From Chondrus crispus (taxonomy: Eukaryota > Rhodophyta > Florideophyceae > Gigartinales > Gigartinaceae): a DNA stretch of 64,000 nt. The notes beneath the pieces were generated by a model. It saw nothing but the letters and a program-made list of their open reading frames with translations, was not told the origin of the DNA and made no database searches. The translations under genes were made by a program, and so were the position numbers. The stretch is from assembly GCF_000350225.1 (NCBI RefSeq), contig NW_005178610.1, positions 124,001 through 188,000 on the forward strand, read 5' to 3'. Below are positions 1 to 8,536 of this stretch, piece by piece. Position 1 is the stretch's first letter, and the number at the start of each line of letters is the position of its first letter.

Positions 1-564
1 ATCCGTCAAGCCGTGCTCGCATTGCGAGAAGTTCAGCAAAGACCGTCTGAAGACGAGATGGAATTTTATATCCGTCTGACGGACGCAAGCAACCGATGTG
101 GAAACGTATATTCGATGGAAGAACAGATGACGATGTTTATTGAAGGACTCGATTCGAGTATCAAGCCGATGGTATCTCAATACCGACAAGACAATCGGGA
201 CGTTTCGTTTTTGAGACTACTTAATTACGCGAAGGCGCATGGCTCGGCGAGCCGCGCTAAGGACAAGAAGACCAAGAAAGTCACGATTCAGACGCCGTCG
301 ACAATTAGGGCGGGTAAGAAGCCGAGGGCTTCTTATCCCGGTCGCAAAAGTCACGCCGCAGTCCATTTAACCGAGTTCATGTCCGCGTCAGATGAGCGCG
401 GTGCGCATGGAAGTAGCGAAAATCACTACAAAGGAGCGTGAGTAGCCGAAGGCGAGTTCATTGAGCCATCGGAGGGCTACGGACACGAGGACTACGGGGA
501 CAGCGGGTCGTCAACTTTACCGACGCCTGCATACACGACGGAGTCGTTTTCAGAGCCCACGGAT
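1..564 (+). mobile_element. Gypsy/chromovirus fossil, gag part (left of the insertion)
   Basis: Positions 13-441 encode a helical retrotransposon gag-like stretch with the usual pattern of short helices, an Arg/Lys-rich linker and a disordered tail. It belongs to the same plus-strand LTR element as the zinc-knuckle region and pol that resume at 12861, because a TIR-bounded DNA transposon begins exactly where this part ends. The 5' LTR and primer binding site must lie left of the window. The element is broken, and is older than the DNA transposon inserted in it. Confidence 0.75.
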
Positions 565-815
565 AACAGGGGTTTCTGGTAGATCGGTTTCTAGTGCAAA
601 GATCGTTCTTTTCTTTAGTTATGTTATAAGCCCACCAAAAGTTGCTTAACCATTCTGCAGTCATTGAAAACACTAGACAATAAGTAATGAGAGCCCCTTA
701 GGGGTTCTGCAAGTATTTTAGCGTCTTCTGCTTGCATTTTGACCCAGGGAGGTCTCTTGGTGCTCTTGTAGCCCTCTCCGTGACTGTCACGCCATCACGG
801 TAGCCGGTAAGTGTA
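565..815 (+). repeat. Left terminal inverted repeat
   Basis: This is the left copy of the long TIR. It contains a small inner palindrome CCCCTTAGGGG and a GTGACTGTCAC motif near its inner end. Similarity to the right copy fades beyond about 815 into AT-rich sequence. Confidence 0.9.
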
Positions 816-1715
816 TATTTAATATGAAAATTTCAACTAAATACTGTACATTGCAGCGCGAACCTTACGTACTGGACGTCGTCTTTGCTAGTCTCTTGTC
901 CGGTCGTCGTCTTTATTGCCTCTTCCATTCCATTACCGGATGCCATATCCACATTTCCCTCATCGCTGTCGTCACCGATCGTATCTGCACCCACCTGCGC
1001 CACTTCCCTATCTCGACAGAGCGGTCCTGGAGCCGAAAACAGTCGAGGCCTGAACGAATAACGGTCAACCCAGTGGCGGAGATGTTTATGAACCGGAGTA
1101 TAACTTTCGCATGCGAAGGGCTCATCATTTTTACAGCGATTTTATCACACTCGACATGATGAACGACTGGAATTCACATCGACGCGATCAAACGCCCATG
1201 ACTACAAGTCCTGAATTGACGCGGTTGGATACGGCTGCTGTCGCTGAGGCGCGGCGGTCGGGGGCTGATGGCAGTTATTTCGCTTTTGGAGATGGCAGCA
1301 GTGCTGGTGGTGGCGGTGGCGGAAGCAGCTAGTAAGGTTTTTTGCCCTCGAGAGTTAGATGTTGTGTATGTATTTATATAGACTCGGAGCGAGATTTGCC
1401 TATGTACCGTAGGTAGATATTACTTCGGGGGCAATCCTGGTCGTCTTTGCCCTCCCACAATATACGAAGATGATGCAACGTTTTCTCGTTGTTCAAAAAG
1501 TCATTTCCACGTTTATATATGTCTGGAATGCTGTATTTGACGTGCTACACACATAAGTCGAACTAGTAGTCATCCGAACCCCAATCATCTTCAAGTTATA
1601 TCTACCAAGCATGAAGGCCCCCTTTCATGGTGCCAAATAAGTCGCATCTGCAGTGGCAGTACTCCCCGACCGACTTCCTGACTGCTCACTGACAGGAACA
1701 CCGTCCTGTCACTTC
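816..1715. other. No firm gene; possible C-terminal gene scrap
   Basis: This stretch of about 900 bases lies between the left TIR and the NT-C2 pseudogene. A plus-strand frame at 1111-1332 ends in an acidic/Gly-rich tail with a run of glycines followed by two serines, which could be the C-terminus of a lost host gene. Nothing else here looks coding. The 1360-1620 part is AT-rich without visible repeats. Confidence 0.4.
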
Positions 1716-2876
1716 TTAACCCCTCCTCAGCTTTCTCAATTGCTGGTGAAACTCATCTTTCTCCAAAGTTAGAATAGCGAGTGCCATTTTCGCCTCTCGC
1801 AAATCACGCACGACATCTGAATAGACGGGCTCCCTTGAAAGCTTTACCTCCAGATCCCCTACATCTCGTCTCAGAGCTGTGTTTTCTGCCATCAGTTTTT
1901 AAGAGATTCTGCGTCTTCTCCATACCGGCTGTCCTCTAGCTCCCGTTCAAGCGATTCCTTGTCTTGAAGAAGTTCATCGTTCTGTCGCCTGAGCGCTCGA
2001 TTTTCCCTACGCAGCTTGTCACACTCAACCCGTGATGGTCCTGCCGTGTTAATGGCACCGACGTCCGTCTCAGTACTTCTAAAATGACTGCTGTATGAGG
2101 TTCCAAGTGACAAGTCAGTCCCTGAAAACACGGTTCTCGGTGACGCAGATGGCTTGCGTTGTATCTTTGACTTCTGTACAGGATCTCCAGGAGCGGGTGT
2201 ATTCCCTTGACGATTAAGATTCGAGGGGTTTCTCAAGTATTGCTGCGATTTAGGTTGCGGTGGTTGTACGTTAAGGGTAGCATCGTCAACACCGATGTCG
2301 TCTAGAGAATCACCGGCATCGATTTCCGACCTTCGTCGTCATCTCCGACCGTAGATGACTGGTCATCTGATCCCGGATCGTAAGAGCCGAAGAGGGCTGT
2401 GCCGCGAGATGGTTTCCTATTTTTGCCTCTGCGAGAAACGTAGAAACGACGCACATGGCGATACGGCCACCACAGGAAAGCGGGGCGCCCACGCGCTTCG
2501 AGTATGACGGAATCTCAACATAATCGGCAAAAAGGAGCTTAATCTTGCCGATAATCTTACCACGCTGAGAGTTCTGACGAACGGCAAGCCTGTAGACTTT
2601 GTCTTCGAAGTTGGAGCCCTCCTTCTTCTTGAAGAGAGTGACTTCTTGTGAAAGAACTTCGCCTCCGAAATGAGCGATGCGAGAAGACCTGTCAATTTTT
2701 GCAGCCTTCATTAACATAACCTTGGCTCCCCGTTCCCAGGTAACGACAAAATCACTTGACGCTATAATCTTGTCCGCGGACTCGATGTGGAGGTCGAACC
2801 CCAACTTGTACTCGAGCTTGTTCAAATTGCGCATGGAGCTCACCTTGCCGATGAGCTTTGAAGAAGAGCGCTTCAT
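1716..2876 (-). pseudogene. Decayed NT-C2 domain / coiled-coil protein (EEIG1/EHBP1-like)
   Basis: The frame from 2876 begins MKRSSSKLIGKV. Its first about 140 residues fit the N-terminal C2 (NT-C2) domain: a FVVTWERG strand, a later loop with KKKEGSNFEDKVYRL, and a GKIKLLFADYVEIPSY segment, ending in a hydrophobic strand. NT-C2 proteins typically link membranes to the actin cytoskeleton. Downstream, in other frames, come an acidic linker (about 2330-2240), a Ser/Pro-rich region and a strong coiled coil (CDKLRRENRALRRQNDELLQ, about 2020-1960). The coiled coil continues in a further frame down to a stop at 1716. At least two frame changes separate these parts, one at an A-run near 1899. This is probably a host gene carried into the transposon and decaying, though introns cannot be excluded. 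Confidence 0.6.
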
Positions 2877-3007
2877 ATTGTGATGGGAGGGTGAGACACT
2901 GCGAATGGGGAGAGGGCCAGGGGAGCTGGGCTGGGGATAGAGCAGGGTGCGTATAATAATAAATGTTGGCAGGCTGGGGGGAGGTGAATGAATTGACGGG
3001 GGCCGGC

Positions 3008-3619
3008 CTATCGTACGGAACAGCGGAGTAAATTAGAGGGTGACACAACGCACAACGCGGGCAACGATTGGGTGGGATGCGGTCGGATCAAAGCGGCGGA
3101 TCGAATCCAGCGCGTGGACGTGACACAACTCTGCTGATGCCGCGCTAAAACCCCACTGCTCGCCTCGATCTTGCGCTTGCGGTCTTGCAGGATGGCGGCA
3201 AGCCCGCTTGAGAGGCTGATAGGCTTGGAAGAAATAGTGGCCATCTTCTTGATGCGCCCGGTGACCTGCTCCTGGAAAGCCCGCACTGTGGGCAGGTCGC
3301 AGCACACGGGCGCGGTCGCGTCGCGCGGCCACTGCGCCCCGAACGTGAACGGAAACGGGCCCGAAACCAGCTTCAACTGCGTCGCCTGGTTGATCTGCCG
3401 CTCGTCCAGGATCACGCGCGACAGGTCCCAGTCCGCGCTATCGCAGAGCGCCTTCGAGCGACCCGTGGCCAAGCGCTCGCGAGAGGCCCGCGCAAACGCG
3501 CTTTCAGCCTGCCCGTCCTTGCGACGCTTCTTCATCCTGACCCCCTCCCAGCTGCCCCACCCTGGCAGCACTTCTGCGCCCAAGTCCACAGCCTTAGGGG
3601 AAAGTCCGTCCGATTTCAC
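3008..3619 (-). CDS. Hypothetical protein, 203 aa, inside the transposon
   Basis: I do not recognise this frame. It starts MKSDGLSPKAVDLG and has a basic patch MKKRRKDGQ near residue 29, an internal PFPFTFGAQWPRD segment and a basic helix ILQDRKRKIEASS. The last 40 residues look random. The opposite strand is also open (3171-3686), so coding strand is uncertain. It lies 132 bases beyond the NT-C2 pseudogene start and points the same way. It could be a captured gene scrap. Confidence 0.3.
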   Translation of the reverse strand: MKSDGLSPKAVDLGAEVLPGWGSWEGVRMKKRRKDGQAESAFARASRERLATGRSKALCDSADWDLSRVILDERQINQATQLKLVSGPFPFTFGAQWPRDATAPVCCDLPTVRAFQEQVTGRIKKMATISSKPISLSSGLAAILQDRKRKIEASSGVLARHQQSCVTSTRWIRSAALIRPHPTQSLPALCVVSPSNLLRCSVR

Positions 3620-4062
3620 CCTCCTTCATCGCATGAAAGTCTGGCTTGTCAGTACCCCCTGCTCCGAAAAATGCCTTTGCCACTAGATTCATCCGTACCA
3701 TGTCGTCATCTCACTCTCGTCCTCAGCATCATCGCGTCTGACATCCGCTTTTGTTTCCTTCCTGTGCGTCGTTGTCTTTGCTTCCTCATCGTTTTCATTT
3801 TTGAACCTCGTTTCTTGCTTGTAATCTACTACCGAGGTCGTCGGTGTTGTCCCCGTTCCGCTCCTCTTGCACGTCTTCTTACTATTCTGCTGCAACGCAG
3901 TAGGGACCTAACTGAGAGCTGAGAAAATTGACAGCAGAGCTGTGCTTACTGAGTGCACTAAGTCGTGATTTATTCTTCGTTGTCAAGGCGGACCATTGAC
4001 AGATGTCAAGGACTTCAGACAAAAAACATCCTGCACTACCTAAAGAGGCCAGGAAGAAACTT
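3620..4062. other. No gene seen
   Basis: This gap lies downstream of the methyltransferase stop. Short frames exist on both strands but none has protein-like composition. The plus strand is pyrimidine-rich around 3670-3900. Confidence 0.4.
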
Positions 4063-7000
4063 TTACATGCGGGCTGATCTCGCTACCATCTTCCAGCATG
4101 TGAGGGAGCAGTATCCCGGCTCGCCATTCGCTGGCTCGCCCCACAAATCCAGCTTCTTTGCCGCAGTGCTCATCCATACCTTCCCTGCACACATATCATG
4201 CAGACGTCCACCGCCATTCGCATCACTCGCGCACGCCATGTTCCCGCATTTCATGTCAAACGTCAGCTCATCATCACTGAGAACTGCGCAGATGGAGGCT
4301 GCTGCGCATCTAAACCCTCTGGCAGCTGTCATCCTCCGACCCCTCCTCTTGCGCATCAATGGCAAATTTCTGCTCGAAGACATTTGATCAAGTAGCTGCA
4401 GGAGTTGCTGATCCGTGTCAGCATCGCCGCCGGCAATCTCCATCTTTTGCTTCTTCGTAGGCGGCTCCGCCTCTTCCCTTTCGTCGTCTTTGCCGATTTT
4501 TATTATATCGCAGCCATCACGAATTGCGCTCCTTGCTCCTTCACCGCTGCCTGGCTCAACATTTGCATCGATTTCGCTCGCATTTATCATGTCGTCATCA
4601 CCAGCGTGGCTCTCTTGTTCAGAAACGGATCCTAAATGGGATGAGACCTCGGCTTTTTCAGGTCCTTCGTCGGAGGAAGACTCCGGCAACGTGTTTTTGC
4701 GACGCTGGAGATGTTTCTTCGCTCCTTGCATCATCTTACGTTTCTCTAGAAGCTGCAAAAGCAGCGGTGCGGATGCGTCAATACAGTCGAAGTCAATGTC
4801 CGTCATTACAGCAGGAGATCCGAGTTCAAGCGCAGCAATCCCGGCTGTACCTGTTCCGCACATGCAGTCGTACCAGAGCCCGCCGGGCTTGCAGTACGCA
4901 AGGCCCAAGTCTTTCAGGAGGTCTATCGACTTCTGCTCAGGACTAATTTGCTTACGGCGCCGCGAGCCGCGCGGCGCACGGAGCCCAGAGGTCTGAGTGC
5001 TGTAGACGTCGTCCGTATCGAGGTATCCCTCAAAATAGGAGTTCCACAGGAACTTACCCGAAAAGGGACGGACATGGTCGATAATATTCACTGTTCGAGC
5101 TCGCGTCGTATGTTTAAGATATGAATAGGGCTGGTCCAAATGCGTAAATCGATCGATGCTTTTGTAGAGCACAAGAACCAGTTCCTGTCCGTTATCCGGT
5201 CTCATCATCTTCCCAGGCGCTCGTCGCCGAAGCACTACTTCCCTCTCGATGGTAATTGGTATTATGTTGAAGTAAACCGGACAACTCGAGCCCATGTTCT
5301 GTAGCGTTGTCACAATTAGGACATAGGTCTGCCATGAACAGAAAAGCAGTATATTCCCACGCGTTGCACAGGCCTCTGCTGCATGAGTTACGACTCGCTT
5401 CACATCTTCCGCGCTAATAAAGTCTCTAGTGCCCTTTGATACGCCAATATTATAGGGTAGATCGACAATGACGAGCATTGCTCTGCCTCGAACATGATCT
5501 CCAAAGTACGATTTTGATGAGAATAATTCGAACGACTCGCGGAACATTTCGATATTCATGCAAGAGAGCTTTTCTCTTGCTACAGCGGATGCTTCGATGT
5601 TGAGCACCTGCTTCCCTTTCGGTAGGGGCATCTGTAGAGCCGTGGGTGAGCCTGGAGTGTTTGGATCATTGGGTAATCCCGGCGTATGTGGAGCACTCTG
5701 AACATCGTAATCAGAAAGGGGGCCTTCTCCATCAGATAATTCTGGCTGAACCGGTGCAGGACCACCGGTTTCGCTGTCGCCCATTTCATTTTTTTCTGCG
5801 ACCCCGTTTCGAGACACCTGAGCGACGTTAGTCCTTCCCTCAGCTACGCGGCATCTTGTCGCGCTGTCCTCCCCCCCCGCCCGTGCCGCCTGCAGGAGTG
5901 CGGGCGGGATCATGTGGGAGGTGTCAGCAGCTGTTCCCTGGTCTGAAATCTGCTCTGCAATCAATTTGTCTGCCGCGCCAGTGTTCACCATATGCAGCAG
6001 CTCGCGACGAAATTCACCCGTCGGGGTTTTCTCTGGTACTGTACAGTTCTCGTCCACTGCCTCGAGGCCAGCATCATCGTTCACGTAGACATTGTAGCCC
6101 AGATAGCCGAGTAGCCGAGAAATATGCGCGGACGTTACGGCCATGGCAAAGCTAGCAGCATCCACCTGTGATTTTGTCACCGCCCCGGTATCTTTCTTGA
6201 GAAATTTCACGCGCGTAATCAATCTCTTTTGTTGTAGGCTAGTCAGCTTGTGAATCCCAGTTGCCTTCGTGTTTGAAGACGTCCAGAGATTTTCGTATCC
6301 GATCTCCGTCATCACGCTCTGCATGAGGTAGAGCGCCGGCCAATGAAACTTCCGTGCAATCTGCAGGCGCTGCCGAAATGTGTTCTCAGATTCAAATCCC
6401 TGAGCGGGAGAAGAGGCAAACTTGGAATTGTCCGAAATGCGGGCATAGGCTGCTGCATCCTTTCTGCGGCCATTACTGGCAAGAGAATGATACATGTCCA
6501 TGGCCCGTCGCACGAGGTGTAACTCTCCATCTACAGCTCTGACTTGGTCGAGAAGGTGCTTGCCAGCCACAAGCATATCCGCGTAGGTGAGCTTCACGCG
6601 ATTGGATGACGCGGCATTAAGCATCGTGCCCAGCATAACCATGGAATGCCTGCTGCACGTTCGGAGCAGTCGGGCTTGTGGCCGCATCTCCTTGAAGTCC
6701 TTGCGATCTTGTGGAGTGGGAGCCTCCTCTGCCAGCATAACCAGGGCTTCGAGCAACGCGGCGCCATCGCACACACCATACCACACATTTCCCGTCTTTT
6801 CCCCCTCTTGGATTGCGCGCTCGGCGGTTGGGTCGTCAACGGCCTTGCCGGCTTGAACGAGATCCGACGGCAGCGCCTTGTACACAGTCAGGACCGCGGA
6901 AGCTGACACAAAAGACAGAGCTGAGATGCTGTGGGCGAGCGCACGTACACGAGATTTAGAGACAGCGCGAATGCGCGCACCGGGCACACACCTCGCCGGG

Positions 7001-7086
7001 TCAACGTGCACGAAGCCGTCAAACATGTCGGCGAAAGACATTGCGCTCTCGGCCTCATGACCATCACCGGCCGGCGGGCTTTCCAT
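4063..7086 (-). CDS. ParB-like / DNA N-methyltransferase protein, 1007 aa, transposon-borne
   Basis: The frame is uninterrupted from an ATG at 7086. Residues about 25-120 resemble a ParB/Srx-type nuclease fold: VHVDPARCVPGARIR, a helix RVRALAHSIS, then YGVCDGAALLEALVML, where DG fills the place of the family's GxR-type signature. Residues 500-770 form an amino-methyltransferase: catalytic motif IV as VDLPYNIG (D542-Y545), then the AdoMet motif I WYDCMCGTGTAGIAALELG (738-756). Motif IV before motif I gives the beta-type order seen in N4-cytosine/N6-adenine DNA enzymes. DLPY in place of DPPY is unusual. A Ser/Pro-rich linker (440-485), an acidic region with a PPTKKQKM nuclear-signal-like patch (875-882) and a C-terminal Cys cluster (C927, 933, 947, 952, 966, 993, 997) suggest a nuclear, zinc-binding protein. 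It shares the transposon and strand with the transposase upstream. Predicted substrate is DNA, not proven. Confidence 0.8.
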   Translation of the reverse strand: MESPPAGDGHEAESAMSFADMFDGFVHVDPARCVPGARIRAVSKSRVRALAHSISALSFVSASAVLTVYKALPSDLVQAGKAVDDPTAERAIQEGEKTGNVWYGVCDGAALLEALVMLAEEAPTPQDRKDFKEMRPQARLLRTCSRHSMVMLGTMLNAASSNRVKLTYADMLVAGKHLLDQVRAVDGELHLVRRAMDMYHSLASNGRRKDAAAYARISDNSKFASSPAQGFESENTFRQRLQIARKFHWPALYLMQSVMTEIGYENLWTSSNTKATGIHKLTSLQQKRLITRVKFLKKDTGAVTKSQVDAASFAMAVTSAHISRLLGYLGYNVYVNDDAGLEAVDENCTVPEKTPTGEFRRELLHMVNTGAADKLIAEQISDQGTAADTSHMIPPALLQAARAGGEDSATRCRVAEGRTNVAQVSRNGVAEKNEMGDSETGGPAPVQPELSDGEGPLSDYDVQSAPHTPGLPNDPNTPGSPTALQMPLPKGKQVLNIEASAVAREKLSCMNIEMFRESFELFSSKSYFGDHVRGRAMLVIVDLPYNIGVSKGTRDFISAEDVKRVVTHAAEACATRGNILLFCSWQTYVLIVTTLQNMGSSCPVYFNIIPITIEREVVLRRRAPGKMMRPDNGQELVLVLYKSIDRFTHLDQPYSYLKHTTRARTVNIIDHVRPFSGKFLWNSYFEGYLDTDDVYSTQTSGLRAPRGSRRRKQISPEQKSIDLLKDLGLAYCKPGGLWYDCMCGTGTAGIAALELGSPAVMTDIDFDCIDASAPLLLQLLEKRKMMQGAKKHLQRRKNTLPESSSDEGPEKAEVSSHLGSVSEQESHAGDDDMINASEIDANVEPGSGEGARSAIRDGCDIIKIGKDDEREEAEPPTKKQKMEIAGGDADTDQQLLQLLDQMSSSRNLPLMRKRRGRRMTAARGFRCAAASICAVLSDDELTFDMKCGNMACASDANGGGRLHDMCAGKVWMSTAAKKLDLWGEPANGEPGYCSLTCWKMVARSARM

Positions 7087-7223
7087 TTCGCCGACTTCGA
7101 GCAGATGTGCGATAAATCTAGCAAATTGCTTCTGATCGTAGTCCTCTGCAAGCGAGCTGCTGCGCGATGCGTCCTCACTCGATGTTGTAAAGGATCCAGT
7201 GCCATCAGCACAGTGAGATGACT

Positions 7224-7277
7224 CGGCTAGGCTGAGTTGGCCTGCTTCATGCGAAGCAGGCCAGCACAGCCTAGCCG
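7224..7277. promoter_or_regulatory. Nested perfect hairpin upstream of the methyltransferase gene
   Basis: An inner 24-base perfect palindrome (GGCCTGCTTC-ATGC-GAAGCAGGCC, 7239-7262) is framed by perfect 11-base arms CGGCTAGGCTG (7224-7234) and CAGCCTAGCCG (7267-7277). It sits 138 bases upstream of the methyltransferase ATG. As one stem this gives two perfect arms with a small internal bubble. It could be an operator for the ParB-like protein, a transcript hairpin or a foldback scrap; only position and symmetry are seen. Confidence 0.6.
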
Positions 7278-7319
7278 ACGCTGATCACCACGTGACCGTC
7301 GCCACGTAGAGAAGTTGAC

Positions 7320-7700
7320 GTGTTCATCAGCTCATATCCCTATCCCCATAACACTGTCAGCAAAGAACGAATAAACGATACTCGGTGTTTGGAAGAGGCA
7401 AAAATATTAGCCAAGGCAAAGAATATCGACATTTCGGGATATCATACCCTTACTTACAGCGATCTGAGAGTTATGACAGTGTTTTTTTCCGAAGTTTTAC
7501 GATTTCCTTCTGCCAACAAATATATTTGGACCTCTTATGACCTCAATAAACATTATCGGGTGCTTGCTGACAGTGGGTTCAGTCTTCGTCAATCGAAACA
7601 ACGGCAGCGTGGATTCCGAGCGAAGAAATGTAAACAGTGGACAGGATTCGGCTCATGCATCTGGGAGGGATCCTCGCGAGCCAAAAAATGTGAAAGTTGA
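7320..7700 (+). pseudogene. Possible cytochrome P450 fragment (CYP86-like K-helix region)
   Basis: Within this 126-aa frame, the stretch LTYSDLRVMTVFFSEVLRF matches the P450 K-helix pattern, with the ExxR motif as EVLR. It is followed by a PSANKYIW stretch and VLADSGF, where the CYP86/CYP704 families have a Pro/Val segment and VLPDGTF. The heme-binding cysteine loop and the rest of the enzyme are absent and the C-terminal third looks random. It is best read as a captured, decayed P450 exon between the two main transposon genes. The match rests on one motif region, so chance is possible. Confidence 0.4.
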
Positions 7701-8536
7701 GTTCGAGAAAGTTGGAGTGGAGCATTGTACACAGAACACTGGGAGCCATATATTTAATCTTTCACCCTTCCCCCTTCCTAGCCCCTCTTTACTTTTGATA
7801 TTCAATTTCCAAGCCTTCCGTCCCCGTCTCCGCACTTGGTGCGTTTCCGCCGCTATCGTCATTCCCTGGTCGCCTTCCAATGCGTGATTTGCCGGTGACG
7901 GCGTCCCCGAGCACCCACACATTCGCTTGAGCTTGGCGACCAGTTTTTCCGCCTCGCCTTCCTCCATTCTGCGCCGCGATCCTGACGTGCGTTGCTGCAC
8001 TTGATCGATCTCCCGACATCTCCGTTTGAAGATGAGGACTGATATGGCCTACCTAAGCAGGATTCCATGTATTATTCATAGGGGTATTTGTTCGTTCCCT
8101 CTCACGGGAAGTTTGTATGCGATTGCTGGGGATATACAACATCTCTGTCACCCGTTTATAGTTTGCCGTGAACTGACAGATGTTGACGCATGGAGACAGT
8201 TCAAACAGGACTAATGTGCTGAGCGAGGTGTGCATATAACAACAACATGGAACTGGATTTGAAGATAACGACATGAAATCTCCCTTTTTATTTCTCTCCA
8301 ACTCATAGTCAACTTCGGAGCTCCGGGCACCATTTTCGTCATAGAAATCCGTCTCTTCCTCCCACAAACCGTTGTAACTATCATCCGCAAATCAAAAAAC
8401 CGCCATCGACGGCGCTATAACGCCGTGTGCAGAGTCTGAATATTCATAAACTGCACTAAATCTCCGCGAAAGCCTCGGTCCGTCATTTTTAATCCATGAG
8501 CGCGCTGCCGAATACTTTCTATCCTCGCTTGCTGAT
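7701..8536. other. No firm gene; spacer downstream of the transposase
   Basis: Short overlapping frames occur on both strands, the longest a 115-aa minus frame at 7653-8000. None has a recognisable domain. The minus-strand transposase stop is at 8537, so this is its 3' flank and the far 5' flank of the methyltransferase. Confidence 0.4.

Noticed and set aside
3171-3686. Plus-strand 171-aa frame
   Set aside because: It overlaps the minus-strand 203-aa frame, has no domain and has less protein-like composition; neither is firm.
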